Counted from the stretch's first letter, positions 36,246 to 44,386 are shown. The stretch: 64,000 bases of DNA from Streptomyces cupreus (GCF_014257025.1 NZ_JACMSF010000028.1:41259-105258); one strand, 5' to 3'. Numbers and translations: made by a program. The notes: a model not told the origin generated them from the sequence alone.

Positions 36246-37382
36246 ATGCGTATGACCAGTCGGGTGGTGTCGGCCGCCGAACGGGCCGCCGACGCCTTCG
36301 AGTTGTTCAGCCGGGCCTCGGCCCGGCTGCGGAGGCTGGTGCCGTTCGATTCGGCCGTGTGGACGGCAGCCGATCCCGAGACCGGACTGATCACGGCGCC
36401 CATGCTGGTGGAGAACCTCGGTTCCGGTGAGGGGTGTGCGGCCTACTGGGAGAGCGAACTCCTGGAGGAGAACGTCGTCCCGTTCCGCGAGCTGGCCCGG
36501 GCGCCTGTGCCGGTGGCCGGCCTGCGCGCGGCCACCGGCGATCTGCCCGCCCGCAGCTCCCGTTTCCGGCGCGTCATGCACGGCCAGGGCGTGCACGACG
36601 AGTTGCGTGCCGTGCTGCGGATCGGCGACCGGCCGTGGGGCCTGGTGAGCCTGTTCCGCACCACCGACGCGTTCAGCCCGAACGACATCGCGCTCCTCGC
36701 CGACCTGTCCCGCCCGCTCGCCGAGAGGCTGCGCAGGTTCGCCCGGCCTCCCCAGTCCGAACCCCGCACCGGCCAGCCCGCACCCGGCCTGATCCTCTTC
36801 GATGAATCCGGCGGGGCCATGTCGATCAACGACGAGGCGCGCCGGCACCTCGCCCTGCTGCCGGAGGGACCGTCCTTTCCCACACCCCTGGGGCTGAGGC
36901 TGCCCATCTGGGTGATCGGCACGGCGCTGCAAGCGCGGGCTGTCGCCGACGGCCGCGACCACGGGGACGCCCGGGTGCGTATCCAAACCACCGAGGGGCG
37001 CTGGCTCACCTGCCACGCCTCCCACCTCACTCGCCCGGGCGGCCTGCCGGGCCCGGTGGCTCTCGTCATCGAACCCGCAGCCCCCGCCGACCTCGCGGTC
37101 CTGGTCGCCGAGGCCTACGGACTGACCTCGCGGGAACTTCAGATCACCCAACTCGTCGCGCGCGGCAAGACCACCGCCGAGATCGCCACGACGTTGTCCA
37201 TCTCCCCACACACCGTCCGCGACCACCTCAAGACCATCTTCGTCAAGACCGGAGTATCCAGTCGAGGCGAGCTGATCGCCCGGCTGTTCACCGAGCACTA
37301 CTGGCCCGCCCTTCCGGAACCCACCCCGATCCAGCGCCCTGGCCACCCACCTGCCCAAGCACGGGTGTCCATCCGACGCTGA
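36246..37382 (+). CDS. LuxR-type regulator with N-terminal GAF-like sensor domain
   Basis: This 378-residue protein has a GAF-like N-terminal half (ARLRRLVPFDSAVWTAADPE, then GLVSLFRTTDAFSPNDIALL), a weakly conserved middle, and a C-terminal LuxR helix-turn-helix (YGLTSRELQITQLVARGKTT, AEIATTLSISPHTVRDHLKT). It lacks a receiver domain, so it likely senses a small molecule directly. The ATG at 36246, or the one at 36252, follows GGAGGGGGG. It is divergent from the FAD/NAD protein gene, and regulation of that gene through the 36186 palindrome is likely but unproven. Confidence 0.9.
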   Translation: MRMTSRVVSAAERAADAFELFSRASARLRRLVPFDSAVWTAADPETGLITAPMLVENLGSGEGCAAYWESELLEENVVPFRELARAPVPVAGLRAATGDLPARSSRFRRVMHGQGVHDELRAVLRIGDRPWGLVSLFRTTDAFSPNDIALLADLSRPLAERLRRFARPPQSEPRTGQPAPGLILFDESGGAMSINDEARRHLALLPEGPSFPTPLGLRLPIWVIGTALQARAVADGRDHGDARVRIQTTEGRWLTCHASHLTRPGGLPGPVALVIEPAAPADLAVLVAEAYGLTSRELQITQLVARGKTTAEIATTLSISPHTVRDHLKTIFVKTGVSSRGELIARLFTEHYWPALPEPTPIQRPGHPPAQARVSIRR

Positions 37383-37430
37383 GCAGCACGCACCACTGGC
37401 CACCTGGACCGGTCCTGCGCGGCCCCTGGC

Positions 37431-37910
37431 TCAGGCCGACGAACGCAGCCGGTCCAGTTCGCCGCCGATGGCCTCCCGCAGCGCATCGTGCTGGGGACCG
37501 AGTCTGAACCGCTCGTCGCTCCACCAGTCATGCGGATACAGCCACACCGGCTTGCCCACCAGCTCGACCGGCTCCCACTCGAACCTCGGCCAGACATGGG
37601 CATGCAGGAACGGGTCCGTGTTGCCGAGGATCTCCAGGTTGACCCGACGGAAATCAGGGTCCAGCCGTCGGCATGCCCGCTCAACCGCCTCTCCGAGCCG
37701 GTCCATGTCGGACAGAAACGACAGCCGCTCGGCCCGAGGCAGGTCGGACAGCCGTTGCACACCCGGCTCCTCCGCGAGGAGAACTGAATACCCAGGCAGG
37801 AACTGGACATCGCCGATCACCGCGAAGCCGGATTCGAGCCGCCGCAGCACGGTCGGGTTCTCGCCCCGCAGGGCCGCGCCGATCCGGTCCGCCCGCCAAC
37901 TGCCGGTCAT
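37431..37910 (-). CDS. HIT-like protein
   Basis: This 159-residue protein has AVIGDVQFLPGYSVLLAEEP, SFLSDMDRLGEAVERACRRL and the motif FLHAHVWPRFEWEP. The last is the HxHxxP-type active site of the HIT/GalT superfamily, which hydrolyses or transfers nucleotide phosphates. Compared with true HIT proteins (HxHxHxx) one histidine is replaced, so activity is uncertain. The ATG at 37910 lies 32 bases after the DUF6082-like stop codon in the same direction. Function in this locus is unknown. Confidence 0.75.
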   Translation of the reverse strand: MTGSWRADRIGAALRGENPTVLRRLESGFAVIGDVQFLPGYSVLLAEEPGVQRLSDLPRAERLSFLSDMDRLGEAVERACRRLDPDFRRVNLEILGNTDPFLHAHVWPRFEWEPVELVGKPVWLYPHDWWSDERFRLGPQHDALREAIGGELDRLRSSA

Positions 37911-37941
37911 GGCCCGAGCTCACCTTCAGATGTCCGCATCG

Positions 37942-38457
37942 TCATGGCCGAGGCAGTCGCCACATGTCGGTTTGTGCTCGTGCCTGCTCGGGCGGGGTCT
38001 CGCGCACCAGGTAGTACAGATTCTCGAAATACTCCTGCCACCGGTTCGGATCCGGCAGGTTGTTCCTCGCCCGCTTGGCACGCTCCGCCTGCACCAACGG
38101 CTCCACGCGCTCCCACACCGAGATCACCGATCCTCCCAGGTAGCCGGAGACGGGTTCGATGTCCACCACGCCGTGAGCGACCAGCGCACCCAAGTTGTCG
38201 TAGAACCAGGCCAGTTCACGCACCAGGTCCCGCTCGGACCCGGGCAGTCCGTCCAGCCCCGCGGACAGGTCGCGGGAGGGCAACCGCGCGTACACCACGT
38301 GCCGGGCCATGGCCAGTTGAACGCTGCGATGCTCCCGGAACAGGTCCACCAGGACCGGCACCGCATTCGCATGCGCCGTCAGCCGTAGCTGCCGCAAGGA
38401 CGCGGCACCGGACACACCCAGCGCCACCACCGACACCACCACCGCCGCAATCTCCAC
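37942..38457 (-). CDS. DUF6082-type membrane-anchored protein
   Basis: The GTG at 38457 behind GGAGGGGGG starts a 171-residue protein with an N-terminal transmembrane helix (IAAVVVSVVALGVSGAA). A conserved cytoplasmic-looking domain follows (ANAVPVLVDLFREHRSVQLA, ELAWFYDNLGALVAHGVVD and the FENLYYLVRETP end), as in DUF6082 proteins of Streptomyces. The helical domain probably lies in the cytoplasm next to the membrane. It is cotranscribed with a HIT-like gene. The function of the family is not known. Confidence 0.8.
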   Translation of the reverse strand: MEIAAVVVSVVALGVSGAASLRQLRLTAHANAVPVLVDLFREHRSVQLAMARHVVYARLPSRDLSAGLDGLPGSERDLVRELAWFYDNLGALVAHGVVDIEPVSGYLGGSVISVWERVEPLVQAERAKRARNNLPDPNRWQEYFENLYYLVRETPPEQARAQTDMWRLPRP

Positions 38458-38507
38458 TTCGACCCCCCTCCCAGGTCGCTCCCCAAGCGGCGACAGCGCC
38501 AACCCCC

Positions 38508-38785
38508 TCAGGAGCCTGCGTTGACGCGGGCGACCAGGTCGGCGATGCGGGCCCACATCTGCGTTGGGTTGGAGTACATCGGAAGGTGGGCGCAGTGCTC
38601 GATCTCGGCGATTTCGACGCCGCCCTCGGCCAGGGCGGGGGTGCCGGTGTCCCCCAGGGCGGCCCGCTGGTTGACCGTCGGGACGTGGGTGATGGTGCGG
38701 GAGACATGGAGCCTCGCCGAGGCGATGGTCTCCGACGGTGCCCCTCCTGGCGCGGCCGGGGCCGCAACAGCCGCCCGCTGAGCGA
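38508..38785 (-). pseudogene. C-terminal fragment of an alpha/beta hydrolase
   Basis: The minus-strand frame ending at the TGA at 38508-38510 reads TITHVPTVNQRAALGD, GVEIAEIEHCAHLPMYSNP, then TQMWARIADLVARVNAG. This is the end of an alpha/beta hydrolase, including the region of the catalytic histidine (EHCAHLPMYSNP). There is no start codon in frame and no nucleophile region, as the gene is cut near 38785 against the threonine aldolase stop. It is a remnant left by a rearrangement. Confidence 0.7.
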
Positions 38786-38807
38786 GCCGCTGGGCCGGTT
38801 CCGGTGG

Positions 38808-39869
38808 TCAGCGGGTGTGGCGGCGGACCGCGTCCAGGAGCTGGTCGATGTCTTTGAGGGTGTGGGAGAAGGAGGTGACGAACCGGACGATGCCCGGTGC
38901 CCAGCGGTCGTGGTAGAAGGTGTAGCCCTCCGCGAGGAGCCCTTCGGTTGCCTGCTGGGGCAGGCGGCAGAAGAGGATGTTGGCCTGCGGGCTGCCCAGG
39001 ATTTCGGTGCCGGGGATGGCCTTGAGACCGTCGCCGAGCCGGGCGGCCATGGTGTTGGCCTGGCGGGCGTTGCGCAGCCACAGACCGTCAGTGAGATAGG
39101 TGTCGAGCTGGGCTGTGTGGAAGCGCATCTTGGAGGCGAGCTGGCCGGCGCGCTTGGTACGGAAGGCGAGTTCGGTGGCCAGTGCGGGGTCGAAGGAGAC
39201 GATGGCGTCGGCGGTCATCGCGCCGTTCTTGGTGGCCCCGAAGGACAGCACGTCGATGCCTGCCTTCCAGGTCATCTCGGCCGGGGTGGCGCCGAGGTGG
39301 TCCAGGGCGTTGGCGAAGCGTGCGCCGTCCATGTGGACGCGCAGTCCCGCGTCCTTGGCGATGGTGGCCAGACGGCGGATCTCGTCGAGGGTGTAGACGC
39401 TGCCGCTCTCCGTGGCCTGGCTGATGCTCACCACTGTCGGCTGCACGCTGTGCACGTCACCGGCCTTACGGCGCACCGCCTCCTGGAGCGCATCGGGGTC
39501 GATCTTGCTGTCGTCGCCGGGGACCGTGACGAGTTTGGCGCCGTGTGTGAAGAACTCCGGCGCGCCGCATTCGTCGTTGTTGATGTGACTGTCCGGGTGG
39601 CACAGCACGCTGCCCCAGGGTGGGGTCAGGGCGGCCAGGCCCAGGCAGTTCGCGGCGGTTCCGGTGGAGACCGGGAAGACGTCGACATCACGTTCGAAGA
39701 TCTCGCTCAGCCTGCGGCGGACGCTGCCGGTGAAGGGGGCGTTGCCGTACGGCAGGGTGTGCCCGGCCGCCGCCGCGGCAACAGCCTGCGCTATTTCGGG
39801 CGAGGCGCCCGCCATGTTGTCGCTGATGAAGGCCAGACCGGAGGGGATGACGTCGGTGGTGGTGCTCAT
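38808..39869 (-). CDS. ltaE: Low-specificity threonine aldolase
   Basis: The 353-residue PLP enzyme begins FISDNMAGASPEIAQAVAA and has VFPVSTGTAANCLGLAAL, HPDSHINNDECGAPEFF, VHMDGARFANALDHLG with the PLP aspartate, and SFGATKNGAM with Lys214 as the Schiff-base lysine. It cleaves L-threonine and other beta-hydroxy amino acids to glycine and an aldehyde. It is the last gene of an operon with an XRE-cupin regulator and AlaX, 17 bases after the regulator stop. The grouping suggests handling of a beta-hydroxy amino acid such as serine or threonine. Confidence 0.9.
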   Translation of the reverse strand: MSTTTDVIPSGLAFISDNMAGASPEIAQAVAAAAAGHTLPYGNAPFTGSVRRRLSEIFERDVDVFPVSTGTAANCLGLAALTPPWGSVLCHPDSHINNDECGAPEFFTHGAKLVTVPGDDSKIDPDALQEAVRRKAGDVHSVQPTVVSISQATESGSVYTLDEIRRLATIAKDAGLRVHMDGARFANALDHLGATPAEMTWKAGIDVLSFGATKNGAMTADAIVSFDPALATELAFRTKRAGQLASKMRFHTAQLDTYLTDGLWLRNARQANTMAARLGDGLKAIPGTEILGSPQANILFCRLPQQATEGLLAEGYTFYHDRWAPGIVRFVTSFSHTLKDIDQLLDAVRRHTR

Positions 39870-39886
39870 GGGTGGGGTTCCTTGGC

Positions 39887-40465
39887 TCAGGTGCTGATGG
39901 GGGAGGCGAAGACGACGGTGATGTCCACCGCCTCGGTGCCCGTGCGGTAGAAGTGCGGGGCGTCGCCGGCGAAGGCGAGCATGTCGCCGGGGCCCAGGTC
40001 CTGCGGGGCATCGACCGGCCCGGCGGTCACATGCCCGGCGGCGATGAGCAAGTGCTCGATGGTGCCGGTGGCATGGGGGACGCCGGTCAGCTCCGTGTCG
40101 GGCGGGATCCTCAGCCGCCAGATCTCCAGGCTGTTGCCGCTGCTGATGCGGCGCAGCAGCTCCCGGGCGACCTCGCCCGGTTCGGCGGGTGTGCCCGGCC
40201 GGTAGACCGGCCCGGTGTCGGCGTCGCGCGCCAGCAGGTCCGCGATCGGGATGCGCAGCGCGACGGCGATCGCGTCCAGAGTGTCGATCGTCGGGTTGCC
40301 CTTGCCCGCCTCCAGCTGCGACAGCGTGGCCTTGCTCAGCCCGGCGCGCCGGGCCATCTCCGCAGCGCTCATGCCGCGCTGCTGGCGGCGCAGACGGATC
40401 TTCGCGCCGACCGCGGCCGCGGTACTGCTCACCGGCTGCCGGCCGGACCCAGACGTCGCGGCCAT
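39887..40465 (-). CDS. XRE-cupin regulator
   Basis: This 192-residue protein combines an XRE helix-turn-helix (GAKIRLRRQQRGMSAAEMAR, AGLSKATLSQLEAGKGNPTI) with a C-terminal cupin (about 105-190: EHLLIAAGHVTAGPVDAPQD, LGPGDMLAFAGDAPHFYRTG). XRE-cupin regulators in Streptomyces often sense a metabolite bound in the cupin. The ATG at 40465 shares its A with the AlaX stop codon (TGATG), so it is translationally coupled to AlaX, and the aldolase follows 17 bases later. It probably binds the two GTTC...GAAC repeats upstream of the operon. Confidence 0.9.
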   Translation of the reverse strand: MAATSGSGRQPVSSTAAAVGAKIRLRRQQRGMSAAEMARRAGLSKATLSQLEAGKGNPTIDTLDAIAVALRIPIADLLARDADTGPVYRPGTPAEPGEVARELLRRISSGNSLEIWRLRIPPDTELTGVPHATGTIEHLLIAAGHVTAGPVDAPQDLGPGDMLAFAGDAPHFYRTGTEAVDITVVFASPIST

Positions 40466-41106
40466 CAGTGGCTCCGGTGGGTGGCGCTGCAGGACACGCG
40501 GATACGGCCCTTCTTCACCTTCAGCGTCGGCAGGATCACCCCGGCCAGAGCGCCGAGGCTGCGCACATGGGTGCCCCGGCACGGCGCGGAATGCAGTGCG
40601 TCCAGGTGCACCACGCGCCGCCCCTCACCCTCGTATCGCGCGAAGACGGGCAGGTCGTCGGCGATCGCGGCGGCCACCGCGTCCCGCAGAGCGGTGGTGG
40701 CCTCCTCCCGCCCCTCTGGGTCGGCCAGCCGGGCGTCCGGCTGTGGCGCCTGGAACTCGATGCGGGCCTGACCGGGGAAGTGGTTGTTGCTGAGCATCTC
40801 CCACCCCTGAAGGCGTCCGACCGCCTCGACCAGGTGCCCGGCCGTGTGCAGCGCGGCGTGCGTCATCCGGGCCTGCACATCGATCCGTGCCCGCACCGGG
40901 ACGACCTCCGCCCCCTCCAGCCAGCCCCGGCCGGCGGGCTGGCCGCCGCCCTGCGGGTGGAACAGACAGTGCTCGACGGCAGCCCACGGCGCACCGTCCC
41001 GCTCACCTACGGCGATCACCCGTGTGTCGGCCTGATCCAGATACGTGTCATCCAGGTACGTGGCGACCTGGACGGCTCCCTGAAGCGTCTCGCTTGAATG
41101 AACCAT
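40465..41106 (-). CDS. AlaX-type alanyl-tRNA editing protein
   Basis: The 213-residue protein from the ATG at 41106 starts MVHSSETLQGAVQVATYLDD and has the AlaX motifs FHPQGGGQPAGRG (about 49-61), HTAGH (His87, His91) and CRGTHV (Cys176, His180), the zinc-binding and deacylation site of trans-editing factors. AlaX proteins hydrolyse Ser- or Gly-tRNA(Ala). The frame extends upstream to 41202 but that part lacks similarity and overlaps the operator repeats. It heads an operon with XRE-cupin and threonine aldolase, so protection of tRNA(Ala) may be linked to a serine- or glycine-producing pathway. Confidence 0.9.
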   Translation of the reverse strand: MVHSSETLQGAVQVATYLDDTYLDQADTRVIAVGERDGAPWAAVEHCLFHPQGGGQPAGRGWLEGAEVVPVRARIDVQARMTHAALHTAGHLVEAVGRLQGWEMLSNNHFPGQARIEFQAPQPDARLADPEGREEATTALRDAVAAAIADDLPVFARYEGEGRRVVHLDALHSAPCRGTHVRSLGALAGVILPTLKVKKGRIRVSCSATHRSH

Positions 41107-41108
41107 AT

Positions 41109-41164
41109 GTTCACTATAACGAACGAGCAGGAGATGAACAGAACGTTCAGTAAAACGAACGAGC
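41109..41164. promoter_or_regulatory. Two near-identical GTTC...GAAC sites upstream of the AlaX operon
   Basis: GTTCACTATAACGAACGAGC (41109-41128) and GTTCAGTAAAACGAACGAGC (41145-41164) match in 18 of 20 positions and lie 36 bases apart just before the AlaX start. Each has GTTC and GAAC arms 8 bases apart, an imperfect dyad, in an A/T-rich patch. They are good candidates for binding by the operon's XRE-cupin regulator. Confidence 0.6.
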
Positions 41165-41245
41165 CGAGCTGCAGACCGGCCGCCAGGGCGAGGTGTACGC
41201 ATTTACTGCGGCAGCGCCGGAAGGGCAGGCATGACGATCGAACTG

Positions 41246-41318
41246 GAGCGTGTTGTGAAAGTGCTGGTCACAGCGTCTCGTTGAGGACTGTGACCAGCAC
41301 GGTCGCCTCTGTGGCAGG
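41246..41318 (-). mobile_element. Solo end of an IS related to the 42,670-43,611 element
   Basis: GAGCGTGTTGTGAAAGTGC then TGGTCACAGC closely follow the left end of the IS at 42670 (GGGTCTGTTGTGAACGTGC then TGGTCACAGC). The fragment encodes only the last codons of its transposase (TEATVLVTVLNETL). It sits 12 bases from the imine-reductase-like gene. Confidence 0.7.
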
Positions 41319-41329
41319 CAAGTGGCTGG

Positions 41330-42211
41330 TCAGTGCACCAGCAGGTCGATCACGCCCGTCAGATCCTCCTCGCCGCTGCCCTCGGCCAGGCGGCGGCGCA
41401 TCAGCTCGAAGTAGGGGCTGAGCAGTTGCGGGCTGACACCCTGTTCCTCGGCGGTGCTCAGGAAGGTCGGCGTGCCGGCCACCTGCATGGCGAGGTTGGA
41501 AACGACGCCGTTGGTGTAGTCGCCGCTCCGCAGATGATCGGCGGTCTGGTGAACTGCCGGGGCCATCGCGACGAGCCAGTCGACCAGCAGCGGGGCAAGC
41601 GACGCGGGGTCGATGTCCTCCTTGCGGATCAGGGCGAAGGCGTGCGCGGCCCCGGCGAACATCCCGTACATGGCACTGAGCAGGGCCACGTCGTGCAGGG
41701 CCGCGAAGCCCGCGTCCTCGCCGACGTAGGTAGTACCAACCGGGACGGCCAGGGTCTCCTGGTGCCGCTCGAACAGCCCCCGCGAGCCGCTGTAGAAGAC
41801 GTAGCCGCCGGCTTCCGGGACGCCGATCATCGGAGGGACAGCCATGATCCCGCCGTCCAGGTAGTGGGCGCCGCGCTCGCGTGCCCACTCGGCGCGGGCG
41901 CGTGCCTGGGCAGGGGTGCTGGTGGTCAGGTTGACCAGGTCCCTGTCGGCCAGGTCAGTGCCGGCCAGCACCTCGTCGACCGAGGTGTCGTCCAACAGAC
42001 AAACGACGATCAGGGTGTTCGCTGCGACCGCCTCAGCGGCGGTGTCCGCGACCCTTGCACCCTCGGCGGCGAGTGCCGCGGCGCGGGCTGGGGTGCGGTT
42101 CCAGACGGTGAGTGGGTGGCCGGCGGCAAGCCAGGTGCGAGCCAGCGCGGTGCCCATTGCGCCGAGGCCCAGCATCGTGACGGGAGTCTTCTCAACAGTG
42201 TTCTGTGCCAT
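41330..42211 (-). CDS. Imine-reductase-like NAD(P)-dependent dehydrogenase
   Basis: This 293-residue protein has a Rossmann N-terminus (VTMLGLGAMGTALARTWLAA, then VWNRTPARAAALAAEG with the NADP-preferring arginine region). It continues with the IRED hallmarks VNLTTSTPAQARARAEWA, YLDGGIMAVPPMIGVPEAG and LHDVALLSAMYGMFAGAAHA. The family reduces cyclic imines or acts as a beta-hydroxyacid-dehydrogenase-like enzyme, typically as a dimer. The natural substrate is not known. The ATG at 42211 is used. An HxlR regulator is divergent 96 bases away, and the gene ends 12 bases before a partial IS end. Confidence 0.85.
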   Translation of the reverse strand: MAQNTVEKTPVTMLGLGAMGTALARTWLAAGHPLTVWNRTPARAAALAAEGARVADTAAEAVAANTLIVVCLLDDTSVDEVLAGTDLADRDLVNLTTSTPAQARARAEWARERGAHYLDGGIMAVPPMIGVPEAGGYVFYSGSRGLFERHQETLAVPVGTTYVGEDAGFAALHDVALLSAMYGMFAGAAHAFALIRKEDIDPASLAPLLVDWLVAMAPAVHQTADHLRSGDYTNGVVSNLAMQVAGTPTFLSTAEEQGVSPQLLSPYFELMRRRLAEGSGEEDLTGVIDLLVH

Positions 42212-42245
42212 GCCGATTAGGCTGGTCGCAGGGCCGGAGGTGATC

Positions 42246-42257
42246 AAGTACGCACTT
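42246..42257. promoter_or_regulatory. Candidate HxlR operator
   Basis: AAGTACGCACTT is a 12-base dyad (AAGT, ACGC, ACTT) in the middle of the 96-base spacer between the imine-reductase-like gene and the HxlR gene. HxlR proteins usually bind such a site between themselves and a divergent target, though the site is short. Confidence 0.4.
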
Positions 42258-42307
42258 GGTAGTGGGTGGTTACCCCGGGGTGAGCGAGCACGTCAGAAGG
42301 GTGGGGC

Positions 42308-42670
42308 ATGACGACGCTGAACCGGCCGGGCGCACCAGACGGACACGTCTGCGGGATCGACGCCGCGATGGAGGTGATAGGCGGCAAGTGGAAGGTGCTG
42401 ATCCTCTGGGCGCTCCACGAACACCCCTACCGTCGCTTCGGCGAGCTGCGTCGGCTGCTACCGGGGATCACCGAGAAGGTGCTGGCCTCTCACCTACGTG
42501 AGCTGGAAGCGGACGGCGTCGTGCACCGCGCCTCCTACGACGAGGTGCCGCCCCGCGTCGAGTACTCGCTGACCGAGGACGGCATGCGCCTCAACGACGC
42601 ACTCGAGCCGCTGGCTGCCTGGGGGCGCGAGCGGCCGACCACTCAAGCGCTGGGGAAGAAGGCAGGCTAG
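42308..42670 (+). CDS. HxlR-family transcriptional regulator
   Basis: This 120-residue winged-helix protein has the HxlR signatures CGIDAAMEVIGGKWKVLILW, HPYRRFGELRRLLPGITEKV, LASHLRELEADGVVHRAS and VEYSLTEDGMRLNDALEPL. The cysteine in HVCGIDA is common in redox- or electrophile-sensing members. It is divergent from the imine-reductase-like gene, which is its likely target. Its stop codon (TAG at 42668) is also the insertion site of the IS5 element, whose target TA lies in it. The stop is preserved on both sides, so the protein is intact. Confidence 0.9.
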   Translation: MTTLNRPGAPDGHVCGIDAAMEVIGGKWKVLILWALHEHPYRRFGELRRLLPGITEKVLASHLRELEADGVVHRASYDEVPPRVEYSLTEDGMRLNDALEPLAAWGRERPTTQALGKKAG

Positions 42671-43611
42671 GGTCTGTTGTGAACGTGCTGGTCACAGCCA
42701 CTCGTTGATGGCCACGACCAGCACGGTGGCTTCGTAGCGGACGGCGGGTTTGTCGTATCGAGTGGCCACCGCCCGGTGGCGTTTCAGCCGGTTGATGCCG
42801 CACGCTACGGCATGGCGTTGTTTGTAGTCGTTCTTGTCGAACTCCGGTGGTCTTCCGCCGTGGTAGCCGCGCTTTTTGCGGTTGCGGACCTGGTCGGCCT
42901 ACTCGGGAATAGTGCAGCCGATCCAGCGTCCGCGTAGGTAGGAGCGGTTGGCGCGGGAGCCGTAGGCTTTGTCGGCGCGGACCTTGTCCGGCCTGGTGCG
43001 GGGCCGGCCCTGACTGGTGCGGGGGACCCGAATTTTCTCGAGCACCGGTTGGAACTGCGGACTGTCGTGCCGGTGCCCGGCCGTGATGATCAAGGACATG
43101 GGTTTTTGCCCCAGCTCGGTGGCGAGGTGAATCTTCGTGGTCAGCCCGCCGCGGGACCGCCCCAGGCCGTGGTCCTCCGGCTCGGTGTCGATGCCGCCGG
43201 GAGGCTCTTTCTGGAGATCCCCCTTTTGCGGGCGCCCGCGGCGTGCTGATGGGCGCGGCATACGGTGGAGTCCACGCTGACGTCCCAGGTGATCAAGTCC
43301 TTCGCGTCGGCCTCAGTCCGGAGCTGTTCCAGGATGGGCTTCCATGTCCCGTTGCGCTGCCATCGCCGGAACAGGTCGTAGACCCGGTCCCGCGGGCCGT
43401 ATCGCTCGGGCACGTCCCGCCAGGGCGTTCCGGCGCTGGTATGCCACCGAATGCCGTCGATCAGCTGCCGCCTGGTCCATATCGGCGGCCGACCCGGCCT
43501 TTCCCCGCGCGGCAGCAGCGGCTGCAGTCGTGACCACTGTGCATCCGTCAGGTCTCCACGCGCCACAGCACATGATCATCCACAACCAAGATCCGCTTTC
43601 GCAACAGGCTC
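42670..43611 (-). mobile_element. IS5-family insertion sequence, about 942 bases, TA target
   Basis: The ends GGGTCTGTTGTGAACG and, inverted, GAGCCTGTTGCGAAAG match in 12 of 16 positions. They are flanked by a TA duplication (42668-42669 and 43612-43613) within CTAG, the target pattern of the IS427 group. The transposase lies on the minus strand. The insertion is at the HxlR stop codon. It is the most complete mobile element in the window. Confidence 0.85.
42692..43566 (-). pseudogene. Two-frame IS5 transposase with premature stop in the second frame
   Basis: The first frame (43566 to about 43200) encodes ARGDLTDAQWSRLQPLLPRG and WDVSVDSTVCRAHQHAAGAR. The second frame continues GLGRSRGGLTTKIHLATELG, LIITAGHRHDSPQFQPVLEK and ADKAYGSRANRSYLRGRWIG, then meets a TAG at 42899. 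The same frame goes on past it with ADQVRNRKKRGYHGGRPPEF and ends VLVVAINEWL with a TGA at 42692. IS5 transposases of this kind read through a programmed shift between frames. The internal stop removes the last catalytic glutamate region, so this copy is probably inactive. Confidence 0.8.
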
Positions 43612-43919
43612 TAGTGACCGAACTCGGGAGCGGGGGCGCGCTCCAGCTGACCCGCCCGGGTGGTGACCCTGTCCGCTCCTTCGTGGCACACCGCGGCGGT
43701 CGAGCGGTACCTCACCGGCGCCGGGATCGCGAAGTCCTCCGCGCGCATCTACCGGATCTCTCTGACGACGTGGGGGGGATGATCGCTGGCGAACCGGCGC
43801 CGACCGGGCCCGCCAGCCGGGGCGCGAAGCCGCGATCGATGACCCGGCGCTGCCGGAGAGCAGGCTGCGGCCCGCGCCGACATGAGTGGCAGCGGCAGGG
43901 CTGGATCGACGGCGATCCG
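43612..43919. other. Rearranged spacer next to the IS5 element
   Basis: The only plausible coding stretch is a short minus-strand frame from 43748 to 43611 (FAIPAPVRYRSTAAVCHEG, 45 codons), whose stop overlaps the IS insertion site. It has no family I recognise and no ribosome binding site. The remainder is probably degraded IS sequence. Confidence 0.35.
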
Positions 43920-44206
43920 ACGCTCGGCATAGAGCGGCTGCCAGCACCACCGGACGCACCAAGGCCCTCGCCGAGAACCAGATTGCCGAGGTCTTGGCGC
44001 ATGTGCTCGAAGACCGACTCGATCCGCCAGCGCGTGCCGTACTGTTCGGCCAGGTCGTCGGCGGGGCTGTTCAGGTCGGTGCTGACCAGTGCGAGGTCGC
44101 ACGGGTGGGGCGAGTCCAGATCGCGGACCAGGACGAGGCGGACCGGGAGGTCCTTGAAGGCGCCGTACCACAGGCACTCCAGTTCGGCGATCCACGCGAA
44201 CTCTCA
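43920..44206 (-). pseudogene. Internal fragment of a DDE transposase (left inverted copy)
   Basis: The minus strand encodes FAWIAELECLWYGAFKDLPV, RLVLVRDLDSPHPCDLALVS and NSPADDLAEQYGTRWRIESV, a C-terminal part of a DDE-type transposase. The bases 44071-44206 are nearly identical, in inverted orientation, to 50143-50275. Instead of the transposase N-terminus, an IS end (44203-44275) abuts the fragment, so this copy has an internal deletion. Confidence 0.75.
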
Positions 44207-44275
44207 ACGCGAAATCACCCGGCAGAGCAGCCGCACCTCCCTACCCAAGATCGCGCTCCTCCGCAAAGTCGAGAC
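44203..44275. repeat. IS end, inverted copy of 49,300-49,370
   Basis: This 73-base stretch is the inverse of 49300-49370 at about 90% identity with one or two small gaps (shared CAAGATCGCGCTCCTCCGCA). It joins directly to the transposase fragment at 44206. With the copy at 49300 it brackets the trypsin-STAND gene pair. Confidence 0.75.
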
Positions 44276-44386
44276 AAGTTCGAAGCCCCGGAATATCGCC
44301 AGGGACGGCTTCCTCACTCTGACTTCTTCAGAGGCGCACACATCATCGACGACAGCGGACAGCCCCGCGCTCTCCGGCTTCTTGTT

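Noticed and set aside
37942..39081. Long minus-strand frame covering DUF6082 and part of the aldolase gene
   Set aside because: Only the last 171 codons are coding. The earlier part is Pro/Arg/His-rich shadow of the threonine aldolase gene.
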